DNA of 5,779 nt from Phycisphaerae bacterium (GTDB taxonomy: Bacteria > Planctomycetota > Phycisphaerae > UBA1845 > Fen-1342), in the NCBI GenBank assembly GCA_020058145.1, contig JAGVEP010000484.1, positions 1 through 5,779 of the forward strand. The letters are read 5' to 3'. The notes under the pieces were generated by a model that ran no database searches, was not told the DNA's origin, and saw only the letters and a list, made by a program, of their open reading frames with translations. The position numbers and the translations under genes were made by a program. Below, in pieces: positions 1 through 5,779 of this stretch (position 1 is its first letter; every line of letters starts with the position of its first letter).

Positions 1-483
1 ACGCCGCACGGGCTGGTCTCCCCCGGCAACGCCAGCGAGATCGCGGACGGGGCCGGAGCGGCGGTGGTCGCGGGTCGCCGCCGGGCCGAAGAGCTCGGTC
101 TGCCAGTCCGCTTTGAAATCGCGGGCTATGGCGTTTGCGGCGTGGAGCCACGGGTCATGGGGCGCGGTCCTGTGCCGTCCATTCAGCAGGCTCTGAAGCG
201 GGCGGGTATCGAGCAGAAAGACGTCGGACTCTGGGAAATCAACGAGGCCTTCGCCGCACAGTACCTGGGTGTAGAGAAAGAACTGAACCTGGACCGCGAA
301 CTCGTCAACGTCAATGGGGGCGCGATTGCGATCGGACATCCGCTGGCCGCCACGGGCCTGCGGATGCTCGTTGATCTGATGTACGAGATGCAACGCCGCG
401 GCGTGCGCTATGGATGTACGTCCGCCTGCATCGGCGGCGGCCAGGGCGTGGCCGTCATCCTGCGCGATGCGGAGAAACCATGA
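1..483 (+). CDS. Thiolase (acyl-CoA acetyltransferase), C-terminal part; gene cut by left edge
   Basis: The last 160 residues of a thiolase, which cleaves a 3-oxoacyl-CoA with CoA to acetyl-CoA and a shortened acyl-CoA in the cytoplasm. The frame is open from base 1. Visible family motifs, in order: the glycine-rich SPGNASEIADGAGAAVV segment (residues 7-23 of the fragment), NEAFAAQ (81-87), the catalytic-His motif GGAIAIGHP (His113) and the catalytic-Cys motif CIGGGQG (Cys143). The N-terminal half, with the nucleophilic Cys that carries the acyl group, lies outside the window. One deviation: the usual GHPxG reads GHPLA, an Ala replacing a conserved Gly just after the catalytic His. The stop codon overlaps the start of the next gene (ATGA), so translation is probably coupled to the dehydrogenase-hydratase fusion that makes its 3-oxoacyl-CoA substrate. 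From context, the likely substrate is 3-oxopimeloyl-CoA (giving glutaryl-CoA and acetyl-CoA) or acetoacetyl-CoA. Family assignment is secure; substrate is inference. Confidence 0.93.
   Translation, partial: TPHGLVSPGNASEIADGAGAAVVAGRRRAEELGLPVRFEIAGYGVCGVEPRVMGRGPVPSIQQALKRAGIEQKDVGLWEINEAFAAQYLGVEKELNLDRELVNVNGGAIAIGHPLAATGLRMLVDLMYEMQRRGVRYGCTSACIGGGQGVAVILRDAEKP
471..474 (+). promoter_or_regulatory. Ribosome binding site (GGAG) deciding the start of the fusion gene
   Basis: GGAG lies five bases before the ATG at 480, inside the thiolase coding end. The frame could open further upstream (ATG at 414), but that would add 22 residues rich in Arg and Pro that look like the thiolase gene read out of frame. 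The GGAG and the ATGA overlap with the thiolase stop both favour 480. Confidence 0.75.
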
Positions 484-2951
484 AACGCGCCTTCGCCTTT
501 GGTGACAAGTCGCTCGAGACGGCGGTCCGCCGCGTGAACGAGATTCGCTCGGTCGCGATCATCGGCGCGGGCACGATGGGCCAGGGAATCGCCATCGATT
601 TGCTCCGCAAGACCGACTGCGAGGTGATTTTGCTGGACGTGCAGGCCGAGGCGCTCCAGCGCGCCCAGACCCGCTTGACCGAACTGTGGCAGCAGCAGGT
701 CGATAGCGCGCGCCTCCGCCCCGAAGACGCCCGGGACCTGGCAGCCCGCACGCGCTACACCCAGCAGTACGAGGTCTTGCGTCACGCCGACATCATCTGG
801 GAAGTGGCCACGGAGCGGAGCGAGATCAAGGCTCGCATCTTCCAAACTGTCGAGAAAACCGCGGATCCGGAGCGCCTGGCCGCGATCTTCTCGAACACTT
901 CGTCGCACACCACCGGCGAGCTGGCCCTGCTTTTTCAGACGACGGCGTTTCGCGAGAAATTCCTCACCGTGCATGGCTACTATCCCTTCGAGTCCAACCG
1001 GCTCATCGATGTGATGAAGGGCAAATACGCTTCGCCGGAGACCTTCGCGCTCGGCGTGGTCTTCGCGGACCAGATTCTCGAGAAAACGGTCATCGCCCTG
1101 CCGGTCGATCACCACGGCTATCTCACCGATCCGATCTTCCAGGCGATGGCGGCCATCATCTCATGGGACGTACAAACCGGGCAGGATCTCGTGCAACTCG
1201 GCGGCCTCTGGGAGCTGCTAACGGCCAACCCGTTTGTGGTTCTCGATCAAACCGGCCACATGCCCTATACAGAGTCCTCGCGGCACCTGGGGCAGGCGCT
1301 GCCGGCGACGGATCGCCTGCGGGGCCTTTACCTGCGGGATGGGGCGCACTATCCGGCGTGGATCGCCCGGCTTGAGCAGACTGGCGCCAGCGGCGTGAAT
1401 AGCGCCACGCAGCGAGGGTTCTACGCCTGGCAAGGCACCCCGCCCCGGCCAACCGCCGTGCTGGACCCCGGCAGTGGGCAGTATGTTCCGGTCGGCGAGC
1501 TCTCGCGCCAGGAATTCTGGTCCTTCTACGAAGCTGCCGAACTGGACCGCCGGGCCGGAAAAATCAAGAGTGCCGCGTCGCTGGTACACGTGGCCTGTGC
1601 GGGGGATGCCGGTGGCCGTGCGTTTCGACGCTATGTGCTGCCGATTTTGCTCTATGGGCTGGACCTGATTCAGGACCGGGTGGCGACGCCCGGCCAGATC
1701 AACATCGCCACGCGGGCGGGCCTGCGTTACAAGGTCGGGCTGATCGAGCTCATCGACGCACTGGTGGCTCACGCGACGATCGACGGCGTGCTCGAAATGG
1801 TCCGGCGAGCACGCGATGAGAACGCCGCCGACCCCTACATGCTCGACATGCTGGATGTGGACGGCCAGCGCGGCCCGCGCCAGGGCCGGCCCTGCCTGCT
1901 GTACGAGCTGCGCAAGCGAAATCTCACCCGCCTCCTGGGCTACGGTCCGTACTTCCAGACGCCGGTAGCCGAATTGTGCCTGGACGATGGCAGCTATCGA
2001 GCCCGCTATCTCGATCTCAAGTTCGTCGAGCCCACCTCGCGCGACCGCGTCGCCAGCATCGTGTTCAACAACCCGCTGCGCGGCAATGTGTGGAACCGGG
2101 TGCTGCTCGACCAGATGGCGCATGCCTACCAGCATGTGCTGCACTTGCACCGCGCGGGCCGCTGCGGCGCCGTGCTCTTTACCGCGGCCGGGGGCGGGCT
2201 GCGCCTGCTCGGGGCCGACGCCCGCGAGTTCAACCGCGGCTGGTACGAGCGTGCCAAGGGCTACGTACCGCTCGATGAAGGCGAGGCGGCGGCGTTCACG
2301 CGCAACGGAATGAGGCTGTTCCGACTGATCCAGAAGAGCCCGGTCGCCACGCTTGGCGTGTTTGGCGAAAAGTGGGGCGGCGGGGCCGAATTCAGCTACT
2401 TCCTCGATCTACGCTACGACGTGCGCGCCGCAGGATACGTCTTCGACTCGCTGGAGCGCCAGTCGCGCTGGCAGGCAAAGCCCACGTATAACCAGCCGGA
2501 ACTGGACTATGCCATCCTCGGCGGGTTTGGCGCCGCCGGAGAACTGCAGCGGCTGGGGCTGGGTGACTCGGCCATCTTCGAGCTGTTCGACCAGGGCCTG
2601 ACCGCCGACCGGGCGTATCAGGTCGGCCTCAGCAACGACGTGTTCGACGACGAGTTGGAAGCGCTGCGGCGGGGCTACGAGCGCGCCCGAATGATGGCGA
2701 AGGATGCCCCGTATTCGCGGGCGCTGTTCAAGCAGCAACTGGCGCGGGGGATCGACGATGAAGCTCTGGCACGAGAGACGGGCGAGACCTTCGACCCCCA
2801 GAAGAACCCGTTCATCAGTACGGGTCTGTTGACACTGCTGGACCGCGGTGCCCGACCTCCCAAGATGGACTACGCCTGCCGCGATACCAGGCTGCCGGGT
2901 TGGCAGTACCCGGCGGACAGCGGCCAGGCGAATGTGGATACCACCAAATGA
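480..2951 (+). CDS. Fused 3-hydroxyacyl-CoA dehydrogenase / enoyl-CoA hydratase (FadN-like domain order)
   Basis: An 823-residue bifunctional beta-oxidation protein. Residues about 24-205 form an NAD-binding Rossmann domain with GAGTMGQG (29-36) and an acidic Asp53 ending strand 2, which indicates NAD rather than NADP. Residues 210-440 hold two dehydrogenase C-terminal repeats, including RGFYAWQG (312-319). Residues about 523-745 form a crotonase domain with GADAREF (578-584), GGGAEF (Glu637) and QPEL (Glu674), the usual pair of catalytic glutamates. This dehydrogenase-first order is that of Bacillus FadN/YusL and the reverse of E. coli FadB. Oddities: the standard HFFNP-type catalytic motif reads HGYYP (His165 kept, Asn replaced), the partner Glu is Asp177, and the later PGFxxNR motif reads HGYLTDP. 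From context it probably oxidises 3-hydroxypimeloyl-CoA or a related dicarboxylyl-CoA for the upstream thiolase; the crotonase half may hydrate an enoyl-CoA. It is bounded by four-base ATGA overlaps on both sides. Domains are sure, substrate is inferred. Confidence 0.9.
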   Translation: MKRAFAFGDKSLETAVRRVNEIRSVAIIGAGTMGQGIAIDLLRKTDCEVILLDVQAEALQRAQTRLTELWQQQVDSARLRPEDARDLAARTRYTQQYEVLRHADIIWEVATERSEIKARIFQTVEKTADPERLAAIFSNTSSHTTGELALLFQTTAFREKFLTVHGYYPFESNRLIDVMKGKYASPETFALGVVFADQILEKTVIALPVDHHGYLTDPIFQAMAAIISWDVQTGQDLVQLGGLWELLTANPFVVLDQTGHMPYTESSRHLGQALPATDRLRGLYLRDGAHYPAWIARLEQTGASGVNSATQRGFYAWQGTPPRPTAVLDPGSGQYVPVGELSRQEFWSFYEAAELDRRAGKIKSAASLVHVACAGDAGGRAFRRYVLPILLYGLDLIQDRVATPGQINIATRAGLRYKVGLIELIDALVAHATIDGVLEMVRRARDENAADPYMLDMLDVDGQRGPRQGRPCLLYELRKRNLTRLLGYGPYFQTPVAELCLDDGSYRARYLDLKFVEPTSRDRVASIVFNNPLRGNVWNRVLLDQMAHAYQHVLHLHRAGRCGAVLFTAAGGGLRLLGADAREFNRGWYERAKGYVPLDEGEAAAFTRNGMRLFRLIQKSPVATLGVFGEKWGGGAEFSYFLDLRYDVRAAGYVFDSLERQSRWQAKPTYNQPELDYAILGGFGAAGELQRLGLGDSAIFELFDQGLTADRAYQVGLSNDVFDDELEALRRGYERARMMAKDAPYSRALFKQQLARGIDDEALARETGETFDPQKNPFISTGLLTLLDRGARPPKMDYACRDTRLPGWQYPADSGQANVDTTK

Positions 2952-3103
2952 ACGAAAAACGGACAGAACCTAACGCAGAATCTGGCAACCCCGCGGCGGG
3001 CGCCGCCGTCCCGCGCTTCAGCGCCGCGTGCGGCACGTGCGGCAGCACTTGCGGCCCCCAACCGCCCACGGCCACTCACGGCGGCGACGGCAATCGGCAG
3101 CCC
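2948..3103 (+). other. N-terminal Cys-rich extension of the BzdN-like subunit (or coupled leader)
   Basis: Residues 1-52 precede the region where family members normally begin. The stretch is rich in Ala, Gly, Pro, Asn and Thr, looks unstructured, and carries Cys28, Cys31 and Cys35 in ACGTCGSTCG, with His44 nearby. The frame is open throughout and continuous with the core. If translation really starts at the GTG at 3104, this would instead be a 156-base untranslated spacer between two otherwise tightly coupled genes, which seems less likely. Confidence 0.6.
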
Positions 3104-4252
3104 GTGGCGAATCAGACGAGTGCGGGGCCGTTTGCGGCGTTTCGTGACTGGCGGCTGGACCGCGCCGCGTACGCCCGGCAGTGGAAGCAGCGCACCGGCG
3201 GCAAGGTGATCGGCTACTTCTGCACCTACGCCCCTGAAGAGCTGATGTACGCGGCCGGTATTCTGCCGGTGCGCATCCTCGGCAGTCACGAAGTTCAGAA
3301 CGTCACCGAGCCGCACATTTTCGGGATGTTCTGCCCGTTTTGCCGCGACTGCCTGGCTCAGGGACTCCTAGGCCGGTACGAGTACCTGGACGGGATTATG
3401 ATCGCGCAGTCGTGCCTGCACATCCGCCAGACGTTCACGAGCTGGCAGAAGCACGTCCCCATCGACTACAGCTACTACCTGCCGATGCCCCATCACGTGC
3501 AGAGCCGGCACGCCGCGCCCTTTCTGGCCAAGGAGCTCGCCATCTTCCAGGCCTCGCTTGAGGACTGGCTTGGCCGGAAGATCGCCGCGCCGGCCCTCGA
3601 AAACGCGATCGACATCTACAACCGCAACCGCCAGTTGCTCTGGCGGGTTTACGAGACGCGCCAAGCCGCAGACCCGCCGCTTTCCGGCGAAGAGGCGCTG
3701 GAGATGGTCCTGGCCGCCCAGATGGTGGACAAGCAGGATCACAACGCGGCGCTCGAGAGCCTGCTGGCCCGTCTGCCGGAGCGCCGGCTGCCCCGCCCGA
3801 CGGGTGCGCGGCTGATGATCCTGGGCAGCAAGGACGACGACATCGAATTCATCCACATGGTGGAAGCGTGCGGAGCCACGTTCGTGATCGATGACCACTG
3901 CACAGGTACGCGCTATTTCTGGAACAACACCGACCCCGACGGCGACCCGCTGGACCGCCTCGCCCGGCGCTACGTGCAGCGCGTGCCGTGCCCCACCAAG
4001 GACTGGCCTGCGCGCACACGCGTGCCACACGCGGTGGCGCTGGCCAAGAAGTACGGCGCCCAGGGCGCGATCGTCATGCAGCAGAAGTTCTGCGATCCGC
4101 ACGAGGCGGACGTTCCGGCGCTGACGAAAGCCCTGAACGACGCCGGGCTCAAGACGCTGTTTCTGGAGTTCGACGTCACCGTGCCGATCGGGCAGTTCAA
4201 AGTCCGCGTCGAGGCGTTTCTCGAAATGCTGCGCGAAGACGATCTGTTCTGA
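2948..4252 (+). CDS. bzdN: Benzoyl-CoA reductase, Bzd-type, gamma (BzdN/BcrC/BadD-like) subunit
   Basis: A 434-residue member of the 2-hydroxyacyl-CoA dehydratase D-component (HgdB/BcrC) family. In class I benzoyl-CoA reductase the BcrC- and BcrB-type subunits bind benzoyl-CoA and iron-sulfur clusters, and take electrons from the ATPase pair to reduce the aromatic ring to a cyclic dienoyl-CoA. The family core starts near KVIGYFCTYAPEEL (86-99). Candidate cluster ligands are Cys129, Cys132 and Cys135 (FCPFCRDC), Cys156 (QSCLHIR) and Cys382 (QKFCDPHEAD, a hallmark of the family). The bzdO-like gene follows 24 bases later. The start at 2948 overlaps the previous stop (ATGA) but has only a weak ribosome site. 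The first dozen codons are A-rich at third positions, as genuine starts often are. This start gives about 50 residues more than the roughly 380 expected of the family; an in-frame GTG at 3104 would give 382. Bzd rather than Bcr/Bad subtype is my reading of remembered sequence patterns. Confidence 0.88.
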   Translation: MNEKRTEPNAESGNPAAGAAVPRFSAACGTCGSTCGPQPPTATHGGDGNRQPVANQTSAGPFAAFRDWRLDRAAYARQWKQRTGGKVIGYFCTYAPEELMYAAGILPVRILGSHEVQNVTEPHIFGMFCPFCRDCLAQGLLGRYEYLDGIMIAQSCLHIRQTFTSWQKHVPIDYSYYLPMPHHVQSRHAAPFLAKELAIFQASLEDWLGRKIAAPALENAIDIYNRNRQLLWRVYETRQAADPPLSGEEALEMVLAAQMVDKQDHNAALESLLARLPERRLPRPTGARLMILGSKDDDIEFIHMVEACGATFVIDDHCTGTRYFWNNTDPDGDPLDRLARRYVQRVPCPTKDWPARTRVPHAVALAKKYGAQGAIVMQQKFCDPHEADVPALTKALNDAGLKTLFLEFDVTVPIGQFKVRVEAFLEMLREDDLF

Positions 4253-4263
4253 GCCTTCGCGCT

Positions 4264-4270
4264 GGAAGGG
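4264..4270 (+). promoter_or_regulatory. Ribosome binding site for the bzdO-like gene
   Basis: GGAAGGG, six bases before the ATG at 4277, in the 24-base gap after the bzdN stop. It is one of the clearer ribosome sites in the window and fixes the start. The gap holds no hairpin and is too short for a separate promoter. Confidence 0.75.
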
Positions 4271-4276
4271 ACCGCA

Positions 4277-5593
4277 ATGGGCGAGACCGTAAGACACCAG
4301 ACCGCACCGCTGAAATGCTGGCCGAAAGCCAAGGAGCTGCGCCTCAAGTATTACGAGGATTACGCGCGGGCCCACGAGCGCGGCGGGCTGCGCTGGGCGG
4401 GCGGCGCCTGGAGTTTCAGCGCCATTCCAGCGGGCCTGGGACGCGATGTTTACAGCCTCACCAGCGAGCCGTACGGGGCCAGCATCGCCTTCGACAAGGC
4501 CCTCTCCCTGCGTTGCATGGAGGCCACCGAGCGGGCCGGTTTTGCGCGCGACCTGTGTGCGTACATGCGCAATTACTGGGGCTCCGTGCTCCTGAATGAA
4601 TACGCCTTCGGCGGCCCGTTCCCGAAGCCGGATTTCCTGTGGCAGGATCACATCTGCTGCAGCCATGCCAAGTGGTACCAGGTGGTCAGCGACCTGGAGG
4701 GGGGCCTGCCGCACTTCTGCATCGACGTGGCGGTCGGGCCGTACCAGGACGTGGCCCCTCACAAGATCGACTACCTGGTCAACCAGATGCACGACGGCAT
4801 CGAGTGGCTGGAGCGCACCACCGGCCGGAAGTACGACGACGAACTGCTGATCGAGGCCGTGCAGAACGAGTTCCGCACCACCTCCACCTGGGCGGAAGTC
4901 TGTAGCCTCAACAAGCACGTGCCGGCACCGCTCGAAGAGAAGACGATGTACTCGTTGTACGTGCTTGGTACGCTCAACAAGCACGACCGGGCCGTGGCGG
5001 ATTTCTACGCCGAGTTGCGCGACGAGGTCCGCGAGCGCGTGGCCCAGGGCATTGCGGCCATCCCCAACGAGCGCTGCCGCCTGATGTCCGACACGCAGCC
5101 GCCTTGGGGCTTCTTGAACATCTTCCGCTACATGGAAGAGTACGGGGCCATCTCGGTCGGCTCGCTCTACACCTTTGGCCTGATCGGCATTTGGGAGGAC
5201 CAGCCCGATGGCTCGTGGGGCCCGCGCACCACGCCCATGCAGCAGGGCATTGTCATCAAGAGTCGTGACGAAGCGCTGCGGCGCTACGCGGACTGGACGC
5301 TCAGCAAGCCGGAGTGGCAGCACTTCTACTCGCCGCACCTCAAGACCGCCATGATGTTGCGCATCGCGCGCGAGTGGAAACTGGACGGGGTTCTGTTGCA
5401 CTACAACCGCGGCTGCGAAGGGCTGTCGGTCGGCATCGCGGAGAACCGCCTGGGACTGATCGAGGCGGGTGTGCCCGTCATGGCCTTCGAAGGCAACATG
5501 GGGGACGAGCGTGAGTTTGACGAAGCCCGCGTCAAGGCGCGTTTTGACGCCTTCATGGAGACACTGGGTGTCAAGAAGAACGGACGCGCCTGA
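4277..5593 (+). CDS. bzdO: Benzoyl-CoA reductase, Bzd-type, beta (BzdO/BcrB/BadE-like) subunit
   Basis: A 438-residue second subunit of the HgdB/BcrB family, of the usual length for BcrB/BzdO proteins (about 430-450). With the preceding subunit it should form the benzoyl-CoA-binding, iron-sulfur-containing reductase half. Landmarks: KCWPKAKELRLKYYEDYA (13-30); DHICCSHAKWYQ (125-136, adjacent Cys127 and Cys128); RLMSDTQPPWGFLNIFRYMEE (268-288); and HYNRGCEG (375-382, Cys380) near the C-terminus, followed by GVPVMAFEGNMGD (398-410), where the family's C-terminal cluster-binding Cys and substrate-side residues lie. Other cysteines are at 14, 80, 94, 148, 209 and 267. No transmembrane segment or signal peptide is visible, so the protein should be cytoplasmic. 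The ATPase subunit gene follows after 28 bases. I see nothing broken or unusual in it. The choice of Bzd over Bcr/Bad subtype rests on remembered motifs and gene order, not on an alignment. Confidence 0.92.
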   Translation: MGETVRHQTAPLKCWPKAKELRLKYYEDYARAHERGGLRWAGGAWSFSAIPAGLGRDVYSLTSEPYGASIAFDKALSLRCMEATERAGFARDLCAYMRNYWGSVLLNEYAFGGPFPKPDFLWQDHICCSHAKWYQVVSDLEGGLPHFCIDVAVGPYQDVAPHKIDYLVNQMHDGIEWLERTTGRKYDDELLIEAVQNEFRTTSTWAEVCSLNKHVPAPLEEKTMYSLYVLGTLNKHDRAVADFYAELRDEVRERVAQGIAAIPNERCRLMSDTQPPWGFLNIFRYMEEYGAISVGSLYTFGLIGIWEDQPDGSWGPRTTPMQQGIVIKSRDEALRRYADWTLSKPEWQHFYSPHLKTAMMLRIAREWKLDGVLLHYNRGCEGLSVGIAENRLGLIEAGVPVMAFEGNMGDEREFDEARVKARFDAFMETLGVKKNGRA

Positions 5594-5611
5594 TTCCGGC
5601 GCTGGCCAAGC

Positions 5612-5616
5612 GAGGA
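5612..5616 (+). promoter_or_regulatory. Ribosome binding site (GAGGA) for the ATPase subunit gene
   Basis: GAGGA sits five bases before the ATG at 5622. The other nearby ATG, at 5617, runs into a stop after two codons (ATG GGA TGA), so this site and 5622 define the start. Confidence 0.75.
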
Positions 5617-5621
5617 ATGGG

Positions 5622-5779
5622 ATGATAGTGGCTGGTATTGATATCGGTGCAAAGACCATCAAGGTCGTCCTGGTCGCGGATGGACAGGTGCTGGCCCGGG
5701 CGCTCGCGCCAGCCGGCCTCGATACGGCCGCGGCCACCGGGCAGGCCATGAATACGGCGCTGGCCGCCGCCGGCCTGGC
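5622..5779 (+). CDS. bzdP: Benzoyl-CoA reductase ATPase/activator subunit, N-terminal part; gene cut by right edge
   Basis: Only 52 codons are present. The protein begins with MIVAGIDIGAKTIKVVLVADG, the first beta-hairpin and phosphate-binding loop (Asp7-Ile-Gly9, with Lys11 and Lys14 following) of the ASKHA ATPase fold used by BadF/BadG/BcrA/BcrD and by the HgdC activators of 2-hydroxyacyl-CoA dehydratases. Such subunits bind a [4Fe-4S] cluster between two protomers and couple ATP hydrolysis to low-potential electron transfer into the BzdN/BzdO half. The cluster-binding cysteines and the rest of the ATPase lie beyond the window. Position directly after bzdO, and an AK in the loop rather than the SxxSK-like form I associate with BzdQ, make BzdP the best guess. 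A BcrA/BcrD-like name or a generic activator remains possible. Confidence 0.75.
   Translation, partial: MIVAGIDIGAKTIKVVLVADGQVLARALAPAGLDTAAATGQAMNTALAAAGL

Noticed and set aside
414..479. Upstream start at 414 for the fusion gene
   Set aside because: The added residues are Arg/Pro-rich and overlap the motif-bearing end of the thiolase. The ATG at 480 has a GGAG five bases upstream and forms an ATGA junction.
408..2150. Minus-strand open frames of 235 codons (408-1115) and 310 codons (1218-2150) opposite the fusion gene
   Set aside because: Same antisense codon-bias effect; no recognisable domains, and the plus-strand frame carries intact dehydrogenase motifs throughout.
2900..2947. Upstream start at 2900 for the bzdN-like gene
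   Set aside because: It would overlap the fusion gene by about 50 bases with no ribosome site advantage; the ATGA junction at 2948 repeats the arrangement seen at 480.
3029..3052. Reading the CGTCGSTCG cluster as a complete ferredoxin-type iron-sulfur motif
   Set aside because: Only three closely spaced Cys are present and no standard ferredoxin spacing is met; metal binding is kept only as a hypothesis.
4253..4276. Possible terminator or promoter between bzdN and bzdO
   Set aside because: The 24 bases contain a ribosome site but no inverted repeat, T-run or promoter-like boxes.
5594..5621. Possible hairpin in the bzdO-ATPase gap (CCGGCGCTGGCC)
   Set aside because: The pairing is short and imperfect with no T-run after it, and the ATPase gene starts at once with a good ribosome site.
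3368..5749. A 793-codon open frame on the minus strand, spanning bzdN, bzdO and the start of the ATPase gene
   Set aside because: It lies antisense to two clearly recognisable genes that share one reading frame, and its translation shows no family motifs. In GC-rich DNA the strong third-position bias removes stops from one antisense frame, which explains its length.

Overview
The window is a compact, GC-rich (by eye about two-thirds G+C), single-strand gene cluster for anaerobic breakdown of aromatic compounds through benzoyl-CoA. All five genes point right. The core is a class I (ATP-dependent) benzoyl-CoA reductase of the Bzd type. Two adjacent genes encode the two electron-accepting, substrate-binding subunits (BzdN-like at 2948-4252, BzdO-like at 4277-5593), and the start of an ATPase/activator subunit gene runs off the right edge (5622 onward). 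The order matches bzdN-O-P(-Q) of denitrifying Azoarcus-type bacteria and, functionally, bcrCBAD and badDEFG.

Upstream lie two beta-oxidation genes: the 3' end of a thiolase gene (1-483) and an 823-residue fusion of a 3-hydroxyacyl-CoA dehydrogenase (N-terminal) to an enoyl-CoA hydratase/crotonase domain (C-terminal), at 480-2951. In known benzoyl-CoA pathways, ring reduction, hydration, oxidation and hydrolytic ring opening give 3-hydroxypimeloyl-CoA. That is then oxidised and cleaved by thiolase to glutaryl-CoA and acetyl-CoA. The inferred logic is that the window joins ring dearomatisation to this lower, pimeloyl-type beta-oxidation in one transcript.

The genes are tightly packed. Thiolase/fusion and fusion/bzdN each overlap by four bases (ATGA), bzdN-bzdO are separated by 24 bases and bzdO-ATPase by 28. 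There is no room for an internal promoter in a gap, and I see no terminator hairpin. No RNA gene, mobile element, CRISPR or repeat array was seen, and no gene-free stretch exceeds 30 bases.

The least ordinary points are: the dehydrogenase half of the fusion lacks several textbook active-site residues; its crotonase half has an extra segment between the two catalytic glutamates; and the BzdN-like subunit has a roughly 50-residue N-terminal extension with a Cys-x2-Cys-x3-Cys cluster. The organism cannot be named from this window. It is probably a GC-rich anaerobe or facultative anaerobe, possibly from a lineage outside the well-studied Betaproteobacteria.
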